Shown piece after piece: positions 24,356 through 36,820 of a stretch of 64,000 nucleotides of DNA (position 1 is the first letter of the stretch; each line of letters starts with the position of its first letter). The stretch spans positions 816,394,396 to 816,458,395 of the forward strand of contig NC_081414.1 of the NCBI RefSeq assembly GCF_030272615.1. Direction: 5' to 3'. Source of the DNA: Cryptomeria japonica. Lineage: Eukaryota; Streptophyta; Pinopsida; Cupressales; Cupressaceae. A model generated the notes under the pieces. The model worked only from the letters and a program-made list of their open reading frames with translations. It was not told the DNA's origin and searched no databases. The translations under genes and the position numbers were made by a program.

Positions 24356-25690
24356 TCCCACATTCACTTATGGCTAGCCACGCAAAGGATCCTACTTTTT
24401 GAAGACAATCTTTGCTCGAAAGAAGATGATTTGGCCATTCATTATCCATCTAATCTTGGTCCAAAAGTTTATAACCAATTTTTACCGCATAATTGCCACT
24501 TTTAGCTCCGCACCAAACGATTTGATCTTCCTCGCCCATTAACTTTACAGTTTTGGATTGTAACATTTCCCTAAATCTGATCTCCATTTCACTTGGCAAC
24601 CCCAATTCCCCAAGGTCCTTCCACTTCCAAACTGTAACCCATTTTTCATTTGGGTTCTTATGCATATTCCATACTAACTTGGCACCCATTGCTTCATTCA
24701 CTAGATTAAAAATTCCCTGCCCCACCTCTTTCTTTTTGTTTACAAATTTTATCCCACGCCAAAAGTGGGATCTTATCTTTATCTTGGTTATCATTCCAAA
24801 AGAATTTCCTCATCCCTTTCTCAATTAGCTTATTAATTTTTTTGGGATTCTTAAACATGACATAGAGAATAAGGGAATAGAAGAGACCATTGATATTACA
24901 AATTTTATCCCACGCCAAAAGTGGGATCTTATCTCTATCTTGGTTACCATTCCAAAAGAGTTTTCTGGGATTCTTAAACATGACATAGAGAATAAGGGAA
25001 TAGAAGAGACCATTGATATTAACATCAAAATTCTACCTGCCGAAGTAAACCACTTGCTTTTTCACCCCTCGATTTTGCCTAAACAATTTTCAACTAGCTT
25101 GCTCCATAAATTCAACCGACATTGGTATTGAAACAATACATTTATGACTTATGCCAATTCATCACTTGTCCTAATACTTTGGCTTCCCCCATCAACAATG
25201 TGTCATTTGCAAATTGTGTACCTACCCACCTCTATGAGTCTAGATATCATTCATCCCAAAGCCTTTGCCAAAATGATAAATAAGAAAGGAGCGAGAATAT
25301 CTCCTTGTCAGATACCCCTTGAGGTTGAGAAGAACCCTTGCGAGCTGCCATTAACCAGTACAGATATTCATGGTGATGAAATACAACTTCTTGTCCACTC
25401 TTACCATGTTTAATTAAATCCAAATTTTTGCATGAACTTGAAGAGAAAAGGATATATTAACATGGTCATAAGCCTTTCTAATATCCAGTTTGACCAACAT
25501 TCTACTTGTCTTTGCCTTTCTAATGGAATGGATCATCTCATGTGCAATCCCTTCAACAATAGATCTATTTGGAGTGAATTCACTTTGCTCCTTTGAGATA
25601 ATATTTGGAAGTACTTTCTTCAATATTACACTTTTGCAATTAATTGGTAGACGACAATGGATTCTTGCCTTAAAATCAATTAATTAGAGA
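24356..25690 (-). pseudogene. LINE ORF2 fragment (reverse transcriptase to zf-RVT start)
   Basis: On the minus strand from 25690, the RT gives I-I-S-K-E-Q-S-E-F-T-P-N-R-S-I-V-E-G, then L-V-K-L-D-I-R-K-A-Y-D. Near 25190 a Q-F-A-D-D-T-L-L-M-G-E-A core is readable across frames. The thumb/connection part follows with F-F-W-N-D-N-Q-D-K-D-K-I-P-L-L-A-W-D-K-I-C, and then I-V-W-C-G-A-K-S-G-N-Y-A-V-K-I-G-Y near 24490, before the zf-RVT beginning. The 5' two thirds (ORF1, endonuclease) are absent. Stops and frame changes are numerous. It differs from the 6-13 kb LINE and so belongs to another subfamily. It was probably once continuous with the RNase H at 20590-21941. Confidence 0.8.
24742..25021 (-). 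repeat. Tandem duplication inside the LINE fragment
   Basis: The stretch 24742-24898 is repeated at 24898-25021, both beginning ACAAATTTTATCCCACGCC and ending GACCATTGATATTA. The second copy lacks about 33 bp in the middle. The duplication repeats the coding segment for F-F-W-N-N-Q-D-K-I-P-L-L-A-W-D-K-I-C and so lies within what was one reading frame. Confidence 0.9.
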
Positions 25691-26799
25691 GATACAATTA
25701 TAGCTTATCTGGCCTACACAACCCAAAAAGGAAACAAGAAACCTCTATGTCGAGTTTAACCCTATTCAAATCCTTAGAAGGCCCATCTATGTGTAGTAGG
25801 ACCATTAGCATGTTGAGGCAAAGTAGTCAAACATCAAACGACCACCACATGATTTGAAGCTGAAGGCATGACACTTTGAGGGAGTAGAACACAAAGTGGT
25901 TGGCACTTACTAATATTATCCAATGGTCGATAAGCACGAGACTCTTCAATGTCAACTAATCACATGAGATCTACCATCATAAGAAGGTTCGACATCTTTA
26001 GAGGAGTAATGTACCCATGCATGCTTTCTCCATATTGTCATGCCTTTGCACTAAGAATGTGGATAATCAACAACAAGGTGGCCAATGATAAAGTATTGTC
26101 TACATCTTGAGGGTAGAGCTACATAGTCCTACTACTTAAACCCAAGGTCTATGAATACCATCAAAATCACATGTCCATAAAGGGGTTTGGAGATATCAAT
26201 GTCTACCAAAATAGAACATCAAGAGCATCAACAACGATTCTCCAAGATCACTTGCAAAAACAAAAGATGTCTTCCATAAAAGAGCATCAAGAACAAAATA
26301 TTATCTAATTAAGGGCATAATGGATTACACTGAAGAATGTTCTACCTCACATCACAATATATACATACAATGCATTGCTTATATAGGCAAGGTTGAGAGA
26401 TATGACTAGCTAAGATTGTGACAGGTGTCTTAATCCTATGCGATGGAACATGTAATGTAAATGTCAAGATCCCAAGACCAACAAGAAAGTTTCCTAGCTC
26501 CCTATGTAAACTTAACATGTGAACTTGTGTAAGAAGGATCTAACTAGGAACAACTTATATGCATTGTTCACACTACTAAGGGGTAAATCAAATAAAAGGA
26601 AAGCCCATCTTCACATCAACAGTCCCCTTTAAATTCAACCTATGGAGTGTAAATAAATGCAAATGATGCAAAGATGAAGATGATTATTGGCCCTAGCTAC
26701 TAGGCAATGTTTAGATTACATAAGCTTGAGAAAGAGCCCAATCTTGTAACAATAAAAGCAACCTTCAAGGCAAATAACCCAACAAAAGACTTAAATATT
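25691..26799. other. Intergenic, nothing recognised
   Basis: A non-coding stretch between two LINE pieces on the same strand. It could be an insertion that separates ORF1 (26800-27350) from ORF2 (24356-25690), but no ends or duplications support this. Confidence 0.4.
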
Positions 26800-27350
26800 T
26801 TACTGGAGCAAAGGACTAACGAGATACAACGATCTCATCCTTCTATCAGACTTCTCTTTCACAACACATGAAAAAGTACAGTGAGATGAAGGATGTTTCC
26901 TCCTATGAACTTTAATCCAAGCAATAGTATCATCCAAAAACCCATTGAAGGGGAAACAAGAGGTGACACCTAAAGTGTAATCAACAACAACCAAAGTTTG
27001 CTCTTCTCCTACTCTTAATCCTAGCAAGTAGTAATCTTAAAAAAAGATGGAATAGTCAAGTGATCTTCTCTAGCATTAGAAAATCCTTTTCGACACAAAA
27101 AAGGTTGGTCTGAATCCAAATGACTAGTATCAAAGCAACATCTAAAGGGGAGGCCCTCATAATCTATTGAATATATTCAATGCTCGTCCCTACCATTATA
27201 ACCACATTTTCGTGAAGGGATTTGGAGATGTCAATATCTATCAGTATGTGGGTGAAGGTGGAATGTCCTATGTAAGAAGTGGGATCGTCAACTAATGGCC
27301 TCACTGTGATGTCTCCATCCAATCCGTAAGAAAACCAAACAAACAACTAT
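26800..27350 (-). pseudogene. LINE ORF1 scrap (zinc-knuckle region)
   Basis: The minus strand reads V-D-D-P-T-S-Y-I-G, then L-I-D-I-D-I-S-K-S-L-H-E-N-V-V-I-M, the usual block just before the CCHC knuckle in plant DUF4283 proteins (a valine-rich D-x-S-K-x-L segment). In another frame E-G-L-P-F-R-C-C-F follows, which looks like the knuckle beginning. The rest to 26800 is not recognised. The piece is short and broken. It may belong to the same LINE as the downstream RT fragment. Confidence 0.45.
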
Positions 27351-28513
27351 GTTTTGAGAATGCTCCTTGTATTATCTTTATATATGATGATATTCAAATC
27401 CAATTCATTTGATTCATGTAGGGAAGAATGTCATTGTCGATTAATGGTTAATATACCTTATATATGACTCGAATTAATAAAGAAGCAAGATCAATTCATA
27501 AATAATGAAATAGCTAACATTAAGGAGACAACCTATAGAGGAAAGATGAGAGCCATTGATGTTAGTTGAGTCATTAATAATGACACTCGAATTCATTGCT
27601 CAAGCAATCCGCTCACCTTATTAGTCAAATATGAAAACAAGGTATTAATCAAAATGATAAAGGAACGAGTTTGAAAAGAAATGAGTTGTTGCTAAATGCA
27701 TTGGTTTGTGCTGAATAGAAATGATGAAACACTATTTGTGTTTTGACTATACTTCACAACAATCAATATTAGAATAAGCCTACAAAGATAAAGAAAACCA
27801 ATGGCCAAGTTATCATGCATTAACAATCAATGATTACACCTTATTGAAGGGTGACTATTACTAATGTGCAGCGATTGAATCATAGAAGGTTGTAGCGATT
27901 GAATCAGCTTAAAGGCTGCAACCCCTAGTACACTTAGGGAGCACAATTATATTTAAAACTATGAACAAACAACAAATATAATAGAATAAGATAGGGCAAC
28001 GACTTTATTAAGGACAATGTAATAGAAAAGAAACAAAAGTGATTAAAAGAATCAATGTATGCAAACCACAATAATCATGGAGTGGTTCACAAGGATTGCA
28101 ATTAAAAATAAAGGCACAAATTGTATAAGTAACCAATTCATTGCAAATACATCATCGGATTTTGCTTAGTTATTTCTATATTACTTTAGTGCTCCCATGA
28201 TTCAACAGACAATCAAGTAAGAAGAGGGGGATACCCATCCTACGCAAGTTTAAAGGGCACATGATTGAAAGAATATATTATAGGCAACATCATAGTTGCA
28301 CAAACATAAATCTATATTGGTAAAAGCAACCGAAGAATACTATTCATATCAAGTTTATGAACCAATTTATCGCATGGTCATAAAGACATAACAAATTTAG
28401 CATTCTCTATAACTTTGTAACATCAATACAATCAAAATTTCCAATGAATGTAGATTCCTTTGCATATTGAATACTATATCAGACAAGAAAATTTCATTCT
28501 TACATTCTAGTTC
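27351..28513. other. Intergenic, nothing recognised
   Basis: AT-rich, with no supported gene or repeat. Confidence 0.5.
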
Positions 28514-28536
28514 CACACACACACACACACACACAC

Positions 28537-28588
<52 letters not shown>
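28514..28588. repeat. (CA)n(AT)n compound microsatellite
   Basis: A CA run at 28514-28537 is directly followed, after one G, by an AT run at 28539-28588. The small open frame across it on the minus strand is an artefact of the dinucleotide runs. Confidence 0.97.
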
Positions 28589-28590
<2 letters not shown>

Positions 28591-31560
28591 CTCTTAATCT
28601 TAATATTCCATAACAAATCATCTACAAAGTGTTTCAATCACGTCATAAGTATCATCATTTGAAGAAGTCTCTTGAAGGGAACATGATACACAAAAAAAAT
28701 CCTCTCAAGACTTGAGGGGAAAATTGAAAAGTCTAACCCAAACAAAACACACACTGTGATTTGATGTGAGGGTTAAAGAATGAAGAATGAGGCTTAATCG
28801 AGATTATTCTCCCCAAGCCCAAAGTTATCCCAACATCAAAGCTTTTACTCACAGATGCGGAAAAAGAAGCAATGAGAAAACCTTTAGTATAAGGGAAGAG
28901 CTCAAAATTACCGGATAGGCTTCTAAAAGGCCAAGATGTATCTATGCAAGTTGAGAAGAGAAGGCCAAAGGTTGAAAAAATGACACACCAAGCCTCTACA
29001 CCAAGAAAAATCCTCATTATCAAGATTCACACCACAAACTACCACGAGAGATGGTTTGACATATGATAGAGGTTGGTTTATATGTTAAGGATGAGCAAGA
29101 CCATACTCGATAGATTGGGCAAAACTATGAGTCATTACTAAAGGATGACCAACAAAAACACCCTCAATACCAAAACTAGGGCCACTAGCAACACCCAACA
29201 AAAGATCGAGACACAGGAGTGGTGCTAATAGAATAAGAATTGGTACATACTAGTTAATCATATCACAATCAAATTATGTACGTGCCCAATCAAAAAAAGT
29301 AAGAAAATAAGATCAAATGGTAATTAGTGTTGAACTAGAGCCAAAAACAAAGATGATGTGATCATATAGTTGTGATATGGCTATCATCAAAGAGTAGAGA
29401 TGACTTGTTAAATTTCTCCTAGATTAAAATGTGTGACAACGAAAACAAGTTTGAGATATCTATCAAGTAAACATTCCACAAAATTCAATTTGAAAGACTT
29501 CAATTTATTTGTTGTAAATATCACTAAAAATTGTAATTGAAAACTCTTTAAACCCTTATGTGGTGCTAAAAGATGCATTTGTGATCTTAGATGGAGAAGT
29601 GTGGTCTGCAAGAGAGGTCTCTTGATTATCATTTGAGAACAAAAGATTAGTGAATCTCCATAGATCTCCCAAATCCTAGTCCAAATTGTGCATATGCACA
29701 TGATTCCTACGATATTGTAGGTCTCATAAAAGATGGTTGCACCAATCAATCCTACGATGTGATCATTTTTATTACCCCAAACTGATTTGTTCATTATCTT
29801 TGACACAAAGATGAGTCCTTAAAAATTGAGAGAAAGAATTGAGCCACCCAAAATGTCAAAATGCCCATTTCCCAAGATTCATTAATTCTCTTTCATCAAG
29901 AATATTACAAAAGCACAAGTTGCATAACCCATGATTATAATAATCATACAATCAAATAATTAAATCAAAGATCAAGATAAGATCTTCCCAAGTAACCATC
30001 CAAAATAATTTGTTAAAATTTGAATAAAATGTACATTGGAATCGCAAAAATATAAGATAGTTCAATCTTATTATTATATTTCTTAAGAAAATCATCTTAT
30101 AACAAGACCACCCCTAAACAAAGACAATTGTTTATAATACTATAAAAGGTGTTTGAAAAAAAAAGGAAAATAAATTTTTGTTTGACTTAGTGAAGTTTGT
30201 TATGCAAATAGAGTTAATTATTTGAATTAACTCTACCAATTCAAATAAGAAAGTGATACAATCAAACAAAACTAAAGGATCTTTAGAACTATTTGGTTGA
30301 TTTAAGGACTAAGTATCAAAGTTGGGTTTAACTAATGTAAAATCAAACAATAAATTGGCATAGTGAATCAAAACAAAATTAAGGATATCTCATAAGAATT
30401 TACAAAATTATCATGCTATCAAGAAAATGTCGTGACTCACTCTATGAAATTTTGGTTAAGAATTTACACTATTTTATAAATATTGCGTTTTCAAGTATCA
30501 AAACTGAAATGAACTTGTGAAATAAAATAGTAAAGTTTGAACAAAACAAAAAAATATATTTGATTAGGAATTTACACTAGTATGCTTATATTTAGAAAAA
30601 ATTATGTAAAATGCAACCATAGATATCATTATTAAGGCTATTAAAAACAAATCAAATCCAATTTATGCTTCATACAATGGGCATGCTTTTTGTGCCAACC
30701 TCTTATAAACCCTGCTACCATTGTAAACCGCTTATCAGAGTAATAACTACCTTAATGATTCAAACTCCTCAAGCAAACCATTCTTTACTCATTTTATCAA
30801 ATATTCTTTATAGACAATAATAAGATTCAATAAGAAATTACATAACTATAGTGTTGATTCAAGTACTTAAGGCAATGTCATATATCTCTCTTTTTGTCAA
30901 AAATTAAGTTTTAACGCCTACTAAATCAAATACAAAAGTGGTGCAATATGAAAAAATTGAAGTAACTACTATGGAAGAATTGAATTACATTCATATATAA
31001 CTTACTTTTAATCTTATATAATACATAGACATGAATACACTTTGCACATGTACTAATTGTAAACTAAAGAGTTGGATATAATGATTTGTGGCCTTTATAT
31101 GGTTTGAGGCATCAATGTATGAATGAACTTTTTTTACTTCCAATACACTTTGATTACTTACCTTATCACACGCTTGACAAATTTAAGTAGATTTTACAAC
31201 AAAATCATTAACTTTCAATATTAACTCCAAAAAAATTAAATTAAAATTTATTAAAAGCTTTAGCTTATTTGCTTTAGATTACTGTGAATTAGAAAATTGA
31301 TATAAATATCATCTACACAACTTTTTTAATTTTAATCTCTTTATCTATATATCAATGTTTTAAATCACACTTGCCCATCTCCTATGGGATAAGTAGATAA
31401 GCTATATACAGGCTTTCTCAAGTGTTAAATTTGTATCTTTATATCTTCTTGACATGAACCATGTTTGACGCTGAAAAAGATTTATACTTGGATTACTGTA
31501 AGAAGGTCACTTTGCCACACCATTTTTGTTAGCAACCAAACAAAATGTTTTATTAATTTC
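28589..31560. other. Intergenic, nothing recognised
   Basis: Very AT-rich DNA without an open frame of convincing composition. The 132-residue minus-strand frame at 29408-29806 matches nothing I know, and its neighbours do not support a gene. No repeat or RNA gene was identified. Confidence 0.45.
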
Positions 31561-32136
31561 AAACCATAATCTAATAATCTATGGCCTGGTTAGAAATTAA
31601 AAGCAAGTTTCAGACTTAGTGGCAACTTTTCTTTGTCTAAAATGCTGTTACCTACTTTCTAGGGCATAAGATCTTAAACTCTTAGCAAGTATGCATGGTA
31701 ATGGCACCTAAAACTTGAAAATAAAAGTGCGATAGAAAAAGGCTAGGCCTTTGTCATTGATATTGATATCATATAAATAACTGGCAACAAAGGTCACATA
31801 CGTTACAAACATTAGAGACTAATTGTGCAGAAGCTTCGACCCACAAACCAAAATCTCATAATCTGCAAATATATGGCCTGGTTAAAAATTAAAACCAAGT
31901 TTCAGACTTAGTGGCAACTTTTCTTTGTCGAAAATGCTGTCACCTACTTTCTAGGGCATAAGATTTTAAACTCTTACCATGTACGCATGGTAATGTCACC
32001 TAAAACTTGAAAATAAAAGTGGCATTAAAAAAGGCTAGGCCTTTGTCATTGATATTGATATCATATAAATAACTGGCAATAAAGGTCACATATGTTACAA
32101 ACATTCGAGACTGATCGTGCAGAAGCTTCGACCCAC
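31561..32136. repeat. Tandem duplication of about 290 bp
   Basis: Copies at 31561-31844 and 31846-32136 share, over their whole length, blocks such as ATGGCCTGGTTA, TTTCAGACTTAGTGGCAAC, AAAAAGGCTAGGCCTTTGTC and GCAGAAGCTTCGACCCAC. A few substitutions and small indels separate them. They are non-coding. Copy order and spacing show a simple adjacent duplication of unique DNA. Confidence 0.9.
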
Positions 32137-32238
32137 TTTGATATGCACTGCATTTTAATTAATATTCTTTTGTTACGGTCAATGCAAGTAAACATTTAGT
32201 CCACTATTACAAGATTGGTTTTGACGAGAAATCATAGT

Positions 32239-32444
32239 TCGTTCTTCTTTATTGACTTCCCTCTTATGTACTAGAGTATGTACTAGAGTTGATAAGTAAT
32301 CATCTGTACAATATAGTATGAAATCATAATTAACATTTCACGTTACTCGTTCTCCTCTTTATTGACTTCCCTCTTATGTACTAGAGTTGGATAAGTGATT
32401 ATCTGTACAATATAGTATGAAATTATAATTAACATTTGACGTTA
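32239..32444. repeat. Tandem duplication of about 100 bp
   Basis: Copies at about 32239-32345 and 32347-32444 share TTTATTGACTTCCCTCTTAT, GTACTAGAGTTG and ATCTGTACAATATAGTATGA. The first copy contains an extra short TATGTACTAGAG duplication. It lies only about 100 bp from the 290-bp duplication. Confidence 0.85.
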
Positions 32445-33955
32445 TGGTACACCTATGAAATTTTTTTCCATGTCTAGACTTGGTACTTTTTTACAATGCT
32501 TGAAAAACACAAAGACATCATCGTGCCATGGTGTCTTCAACTAACTTTGACAACAAAAGATAACATTGTTTAAATTGCCAACGTACTCTGACACAAGAAT
32601 ATTGTTTTGGTTGCCAACTTCAGGCCATGTAGCTTATTCCATGTCAGAAGCGCAGGTTTGGCTGCAGTCAAGTTGTAAGCCTCACCCTAATGCCCCATTG
32701 CACTCACATATTATAGACACGAGAACTGGGCAACACAGAGCTAGTTTATGCTTCAACAACTAATTGGAACAGGACAAAAAGGGACCAAAAGGGTAGTAGA
32801 AATTTATTTTATGCCTCAAAACTAATTGGAGTAGGTCAAGAAGGGACTTTAGATTTACTCTCAATGGATCGTCCAAAACTATTTTTAAGTTAGAACAATT
32901 TATATGTGGCGGTCGGGCATAAAGCCAACAGATGTATAAATGATAACAGTTAACAGCATTTGGGAATACAAAGGAAGAAAAGATAGTTCACCATTTCAGT
33001 AATCTTTTTAATTTTTATTGCATGGATAATAAATCTGCTTCCGCTTATTGCCAGGAGTCGGTTATAGATTCTGCAAAATTTGCCTGGAATTCAAGCCCGA
33101 CCACATTGCTTATTTAGTGTTAGGCCATTGCACTTGCTTGGAAACTTTGTGGGCTCTTTCCATTCTCAAAAGTTTGACAGCCATACATGTTATTCTCATA
33201 TGGTTAAAGAGTTTATAGACAGTTGTTAAACTTTAATAAAATATGCATATTGTGATTTCAAGCCACAGGAAATCCGATACAGTGGTCTTCAAATTGACCC
33301 AAGAAATGCTTGTTTGCTCTATTTTTTGTGCTCATCTGAAAGTCAGTGTTATTGCCATGATGTGGTTGCGTGTTAGATATGCTTCTACATGGCAATTATC
33401 ATGTTCCATTAGAACTCTCGAGGAAAAATAACAGGCATCGGGTTCTTGCATTTACTATTTTTCTAATGCCTTCAGGACTTGTTGGGCTCATATCTAAGAT
33501 TAAATTAGAGTTTAACATCTCTCTCAGCAAGGGCGTACTTATCTCAAAGCTATGAACGAAAGCCAATGTCTTTTAAAAATTACATGCTGTCTATCATTCA
33601 AAGTACAAAAGCAGTTAGTCAATAATGTACATGTAGCCCATACAAAGAACACTAAACACTCTTAAAATAAGAAAGCACTGATAACACTCATCATCAAAAA
33701 CCTATTCAGCAAACAAACATCAAATCTGTGTGGAGTCCTTCCGTTCCATAGATCAAAATTGAGAATATATGCAACATAGACAATAAATGGTAAATGTACA
33801 AGAGCCTACATTTTATTCAGTAGTAAATGACGGTTCTTATTGTCTCTCAAATTTGAACAAAGAATCAACAGAACTCCAACAAATATTAGCCAAATATTTA
33901 GCTGGTCAGGGAAAGGAAACCTTGTATATTATAAATGGAAATTCCTCCTAAAAAA
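32445..33955. other. Intergenic, nothing recognised
   Basis: There are small open frames of 60-65 residues without recognisable content. No supported gene. Confidence 0.45.
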
Positions 33956-33959
33956 TAAC

Positions 33960-34815
33960 GAGCTTGAACCAAAGAAAAAAGACTTGGGACTCGGACCCAG
34001 GCGAGGCCAACTCGTCTCGGGACTCGGAGTCGAAACTTAGCTGGACTGGGCAAAGTGAAAAACTCAAGAAACTTAGAGATTTTTAAGGATTTAAAACTTG
34101 TTTCATGCACCCTTTATTAAATACACCTTAAAGACACAACAACATCACCAAATAGAAGCATAAGCATAAACGCAAATTGTAACTGAAAGAAATAACAAAC
34201 ATAGATATATAAATATTGTCAAATGTATACAATATTACAAAACTCATGGAATAAAAAATCCATGTCGTCGTATGATCAAATGAGATGCAAATTCTTCTTT
34301 TCCAACTCTTGATGCACCAAATAAAAGTATACGTTGTTATATGGAGCCTAATTAGACTCGGAGGTTAAAATTTCCCTACTTTTATCGGCGTAGTTTCCCC
34401 CCTAATTTTATATGATGGGGGTTTGGGGGCAGGGCCCCCAAGTTGGGGTCAAGGGGCAGCACCCCTTGTGGGGTCTAGGCGTCGGGTGTTATTTTTCTAT
34501 CGCTTCTCCTCACAACTCACTTTTCTCCTCCTATTTTGCCAAATGAATGAAATGAAGTTCACTTTTAGGGGCAAAGCAAAATATAAACAAAAAAAATAAG
34601 TTAATAACATTTTAAAATATGTTTTTTATTTTTGTGTCTTTAAGTTGCCTTACGCCGGCCGAGTTTGGTGAGTCCCGACTCCCAAACTCGGCGATTTTGG
34701 GCGATTTTGGGGGCCAAACGAGTCCGAGTCCGAGCCCAATAGACTCGGCGACCCTCACTCGACTCGGGAATCGCCCAAACTCGGCGATTTTGGGCAATTC
34801 TCGTTTCTCTGGCTT
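33960..34815. mobile_element. Candidate non-autonomous DNA transposon with ACTCGG-rich ends
   Basis: A GC-rich cluster with repeated GACTCGG/CGAGTC cores at 33985-34050 is matched by a second at 34658-34800, roughly inverted relative to the first, with about 600 bp of AT-rich non-coding DNA between. The right cluster also repeats CGGCGATTTTGGGC. At 34424-34490 sits a G-run-rich stretch with self-complementary GGGGGCAGGGCCCCC. Clusters of this kind occur at the subterminal ends of plant hAT- or CACTA-like elements. There is no transposase, and exact ends and target duplication were not found, so the class is an inference. Confidence 0.4.
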
Positions 34816-35099
34816 GCACATAAAACCTTCAAAATGAACATCAATGAAAATGGATTCCAAGAATAGAACCATCCTATGGGAGATACAAAGAGATGCTATT
34901 CAATATGCACAATTTTAAAAAAAAAAAGCTTGCACGTGAGCAAAGATTAAAAATTCCATTTACTAAATACTGGGCAATTAAAAGAAAAATAAAAAAAATG
35001 CAGTGACAGATGCAAGCTATCAACCGTGTTAAGACCAGCTTACACTATAAATTAAAAAAGCAATCAGAAACAAGTTAATTCAAGCAACCAGAAGAAGCT

Positions 35100-36820
35100 T
35101 TGGGAAGTCGTCCACAAATATGATGTGAGAGTGAACATTGACGGTGCATCTAGGGCAGCCTGAGGAATGCAGCAGTTGGCTTTGTTCTATAGAACTCTAA
35201 AGGTAGGTTTGTATATGGTGGATCCCTCTTCCTTGGTGTCAACAAATAATAAAGAGGTGGAATAGAAAATTGTAGTAACAAGGATGGCAACACATCTTCC
35301 AAGGGGATAGAAAATCTTATTGTGGAATGCAATTCAATGTTGATTATAAATGTCTTATCGAAAGGAACTTGTCCAAATTGGAGATTATGGCACTATGCAG
35401 AAGAGGCTGGGCCCTGAAACAAATTTCTCTAATGTGAAATCCCATCGTAGAAATGAGTTAAATTCCATGACAGCTTTCTTGGCTAACATTGGGGTTGATC
35501 GATATAGCCTCCTTCCCACTTCTGGGGAAGGGGCAGAACATATATCTTAAACTCGAACCACATTACGAAAGATTAATCTTTGTTTTTTACTGACCTTACG
35601 ATACGCTTTGTAATTGGACGCAAAGGACAATAATACAACCAGAGTGTTATTTCCAGTGGCATCAGAGATTTAGCATAAAACATGCAGAATTTTAATTGCA
35701 ATTATTCAGCATGTGTGACTCTTTTATTTGAAGTGGAGGAAGGCAGAGTAGGATGGCATTAATTTGATGATGTAATCTCACTGGCTGATTGAGAGGTGCC
35801 AATTATGTGTACTTCCTCTGTTTTTTTTCTGTGTGTTTTTGTAGGTGTCATGGCTCATAATTAAAAGATGAAAAGGGTAGGCATTGATTGGTGATGTTTT
35901 CACACTGGATGGTTGAGAGGTGCTTATTATGTGTACTTCCTCTTTTTTTTTGTGTTTTTGTAGGTATCATGGCTCATAATTGAAAGATGAAAAACGGTAG
36001 GGACCCAATGCAGAAGAAAGTTGTCTCTGATGATCAGCTAATCTCAGTTTGACTTTTTAGTTGCCATTATAACCTCAGTGCTTATCAAGGCAGGACTCAG
36101 TTAAGCTGGTTTAGGTTTGCAAGGTCCTTCTCATACACAAGCCATGATTCATCACGATTTCATACCCAAACTGGCTCAAAGTGTTCTAGATGCATCTCAA
36201 AAGGGCTAAATTTTGCAGTTATTGTTGCCAAACCAATTTGATGGTATCTCATTGGTCCCCTCTGCGATAGATATGGACAGCTCAGGGATCAAAGCAGAGG
36301 GGCCTATTAGTGATCAGAGTGCTGTTGATGCAGATGGTGTGTCAGAGTAGCTGCATAAGGTTCAAGTGATACAGGCCTACCATGTAGATATAGGGAAAGC
36401 AATGTTTGGTTTGACGGTAACTCATAGCAAAGGTCACCTAGAATTTACCAGAGACCATAGCATACCAATTTTTAATTCATAACTCATAGTAGTGGCCTTT
36501 TGGCCTGGAGGATGGATCTGTGACGTTGCTATTCTATTTTTGCTTTTTCGCTGTTTATATTTGGGCTCACTAGTGGTGTATAGTTCATGGTTTCTATGTG
36601 GTGTACAGGTGCTGTCTGGTCCATGGGAATCTGCTGAATCATTTTCTTGGTTTCTGCCCTTAGGGTGATGGGTCTTTTTGTGGGTTTTGGCAGTTTCTGT
36701 CTCTATGTAATTCCATAGTGCCTATTATGGCTTGTTAGCCATATGTTTATATGTACTCTATTTTATATTTCTCCAGCAAGTGCCTATATAGATTTCCCCA
36801 ACCAATTAATAAAAATAAAC
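35100..36820 (+). mobile_element. 5'-truncated LINE, RNase H end plus long 3' region
   Basis: From about 35125 the plus strand reads V-N-I-D-G-A-S-R, then in other frames N-A-A-V-G-F-V-L, T-N-N-K-E-V-E and at 35460-35500 M-T-A-F-L-A-N-I-G-V-D, the order of a plant LINE RNase H. A 1.2-kb non-coding part follows and ends in CCAATTAATAAAAATAAA near 36800-36818, an A-rich tail. Stops and frame changes show it is dead. Like the 3.6-5.1 kb insertion, it has a long 3' region after RNase H. No target duplication was found. Confidence 0.55.
35757..35999. repeat. Tandem duplication of about 121 bp in the LINE 3' region
   Basis: Copies at about 35757-35877 and 35878-35999 share TTATGTGTACTTCCTCT, TTTTTGTAGGT-TCATGGC and TCATAATT-AAAGATGAAAA. 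They are moderately diverged. Confidence 0.8.

Noticed and set aside
28397-28621. Minus-strand frame with an I-Y/C-V repeat
   Set aside because: Produced by the (CA)n(AT)n microsatellite.
29408-29806. Minus-strand frame of 132 residues as a gene
   Set aside because: No recognisable motif and no supporting neighbours or splice signals. Frames of this length are expected in 64 kb.
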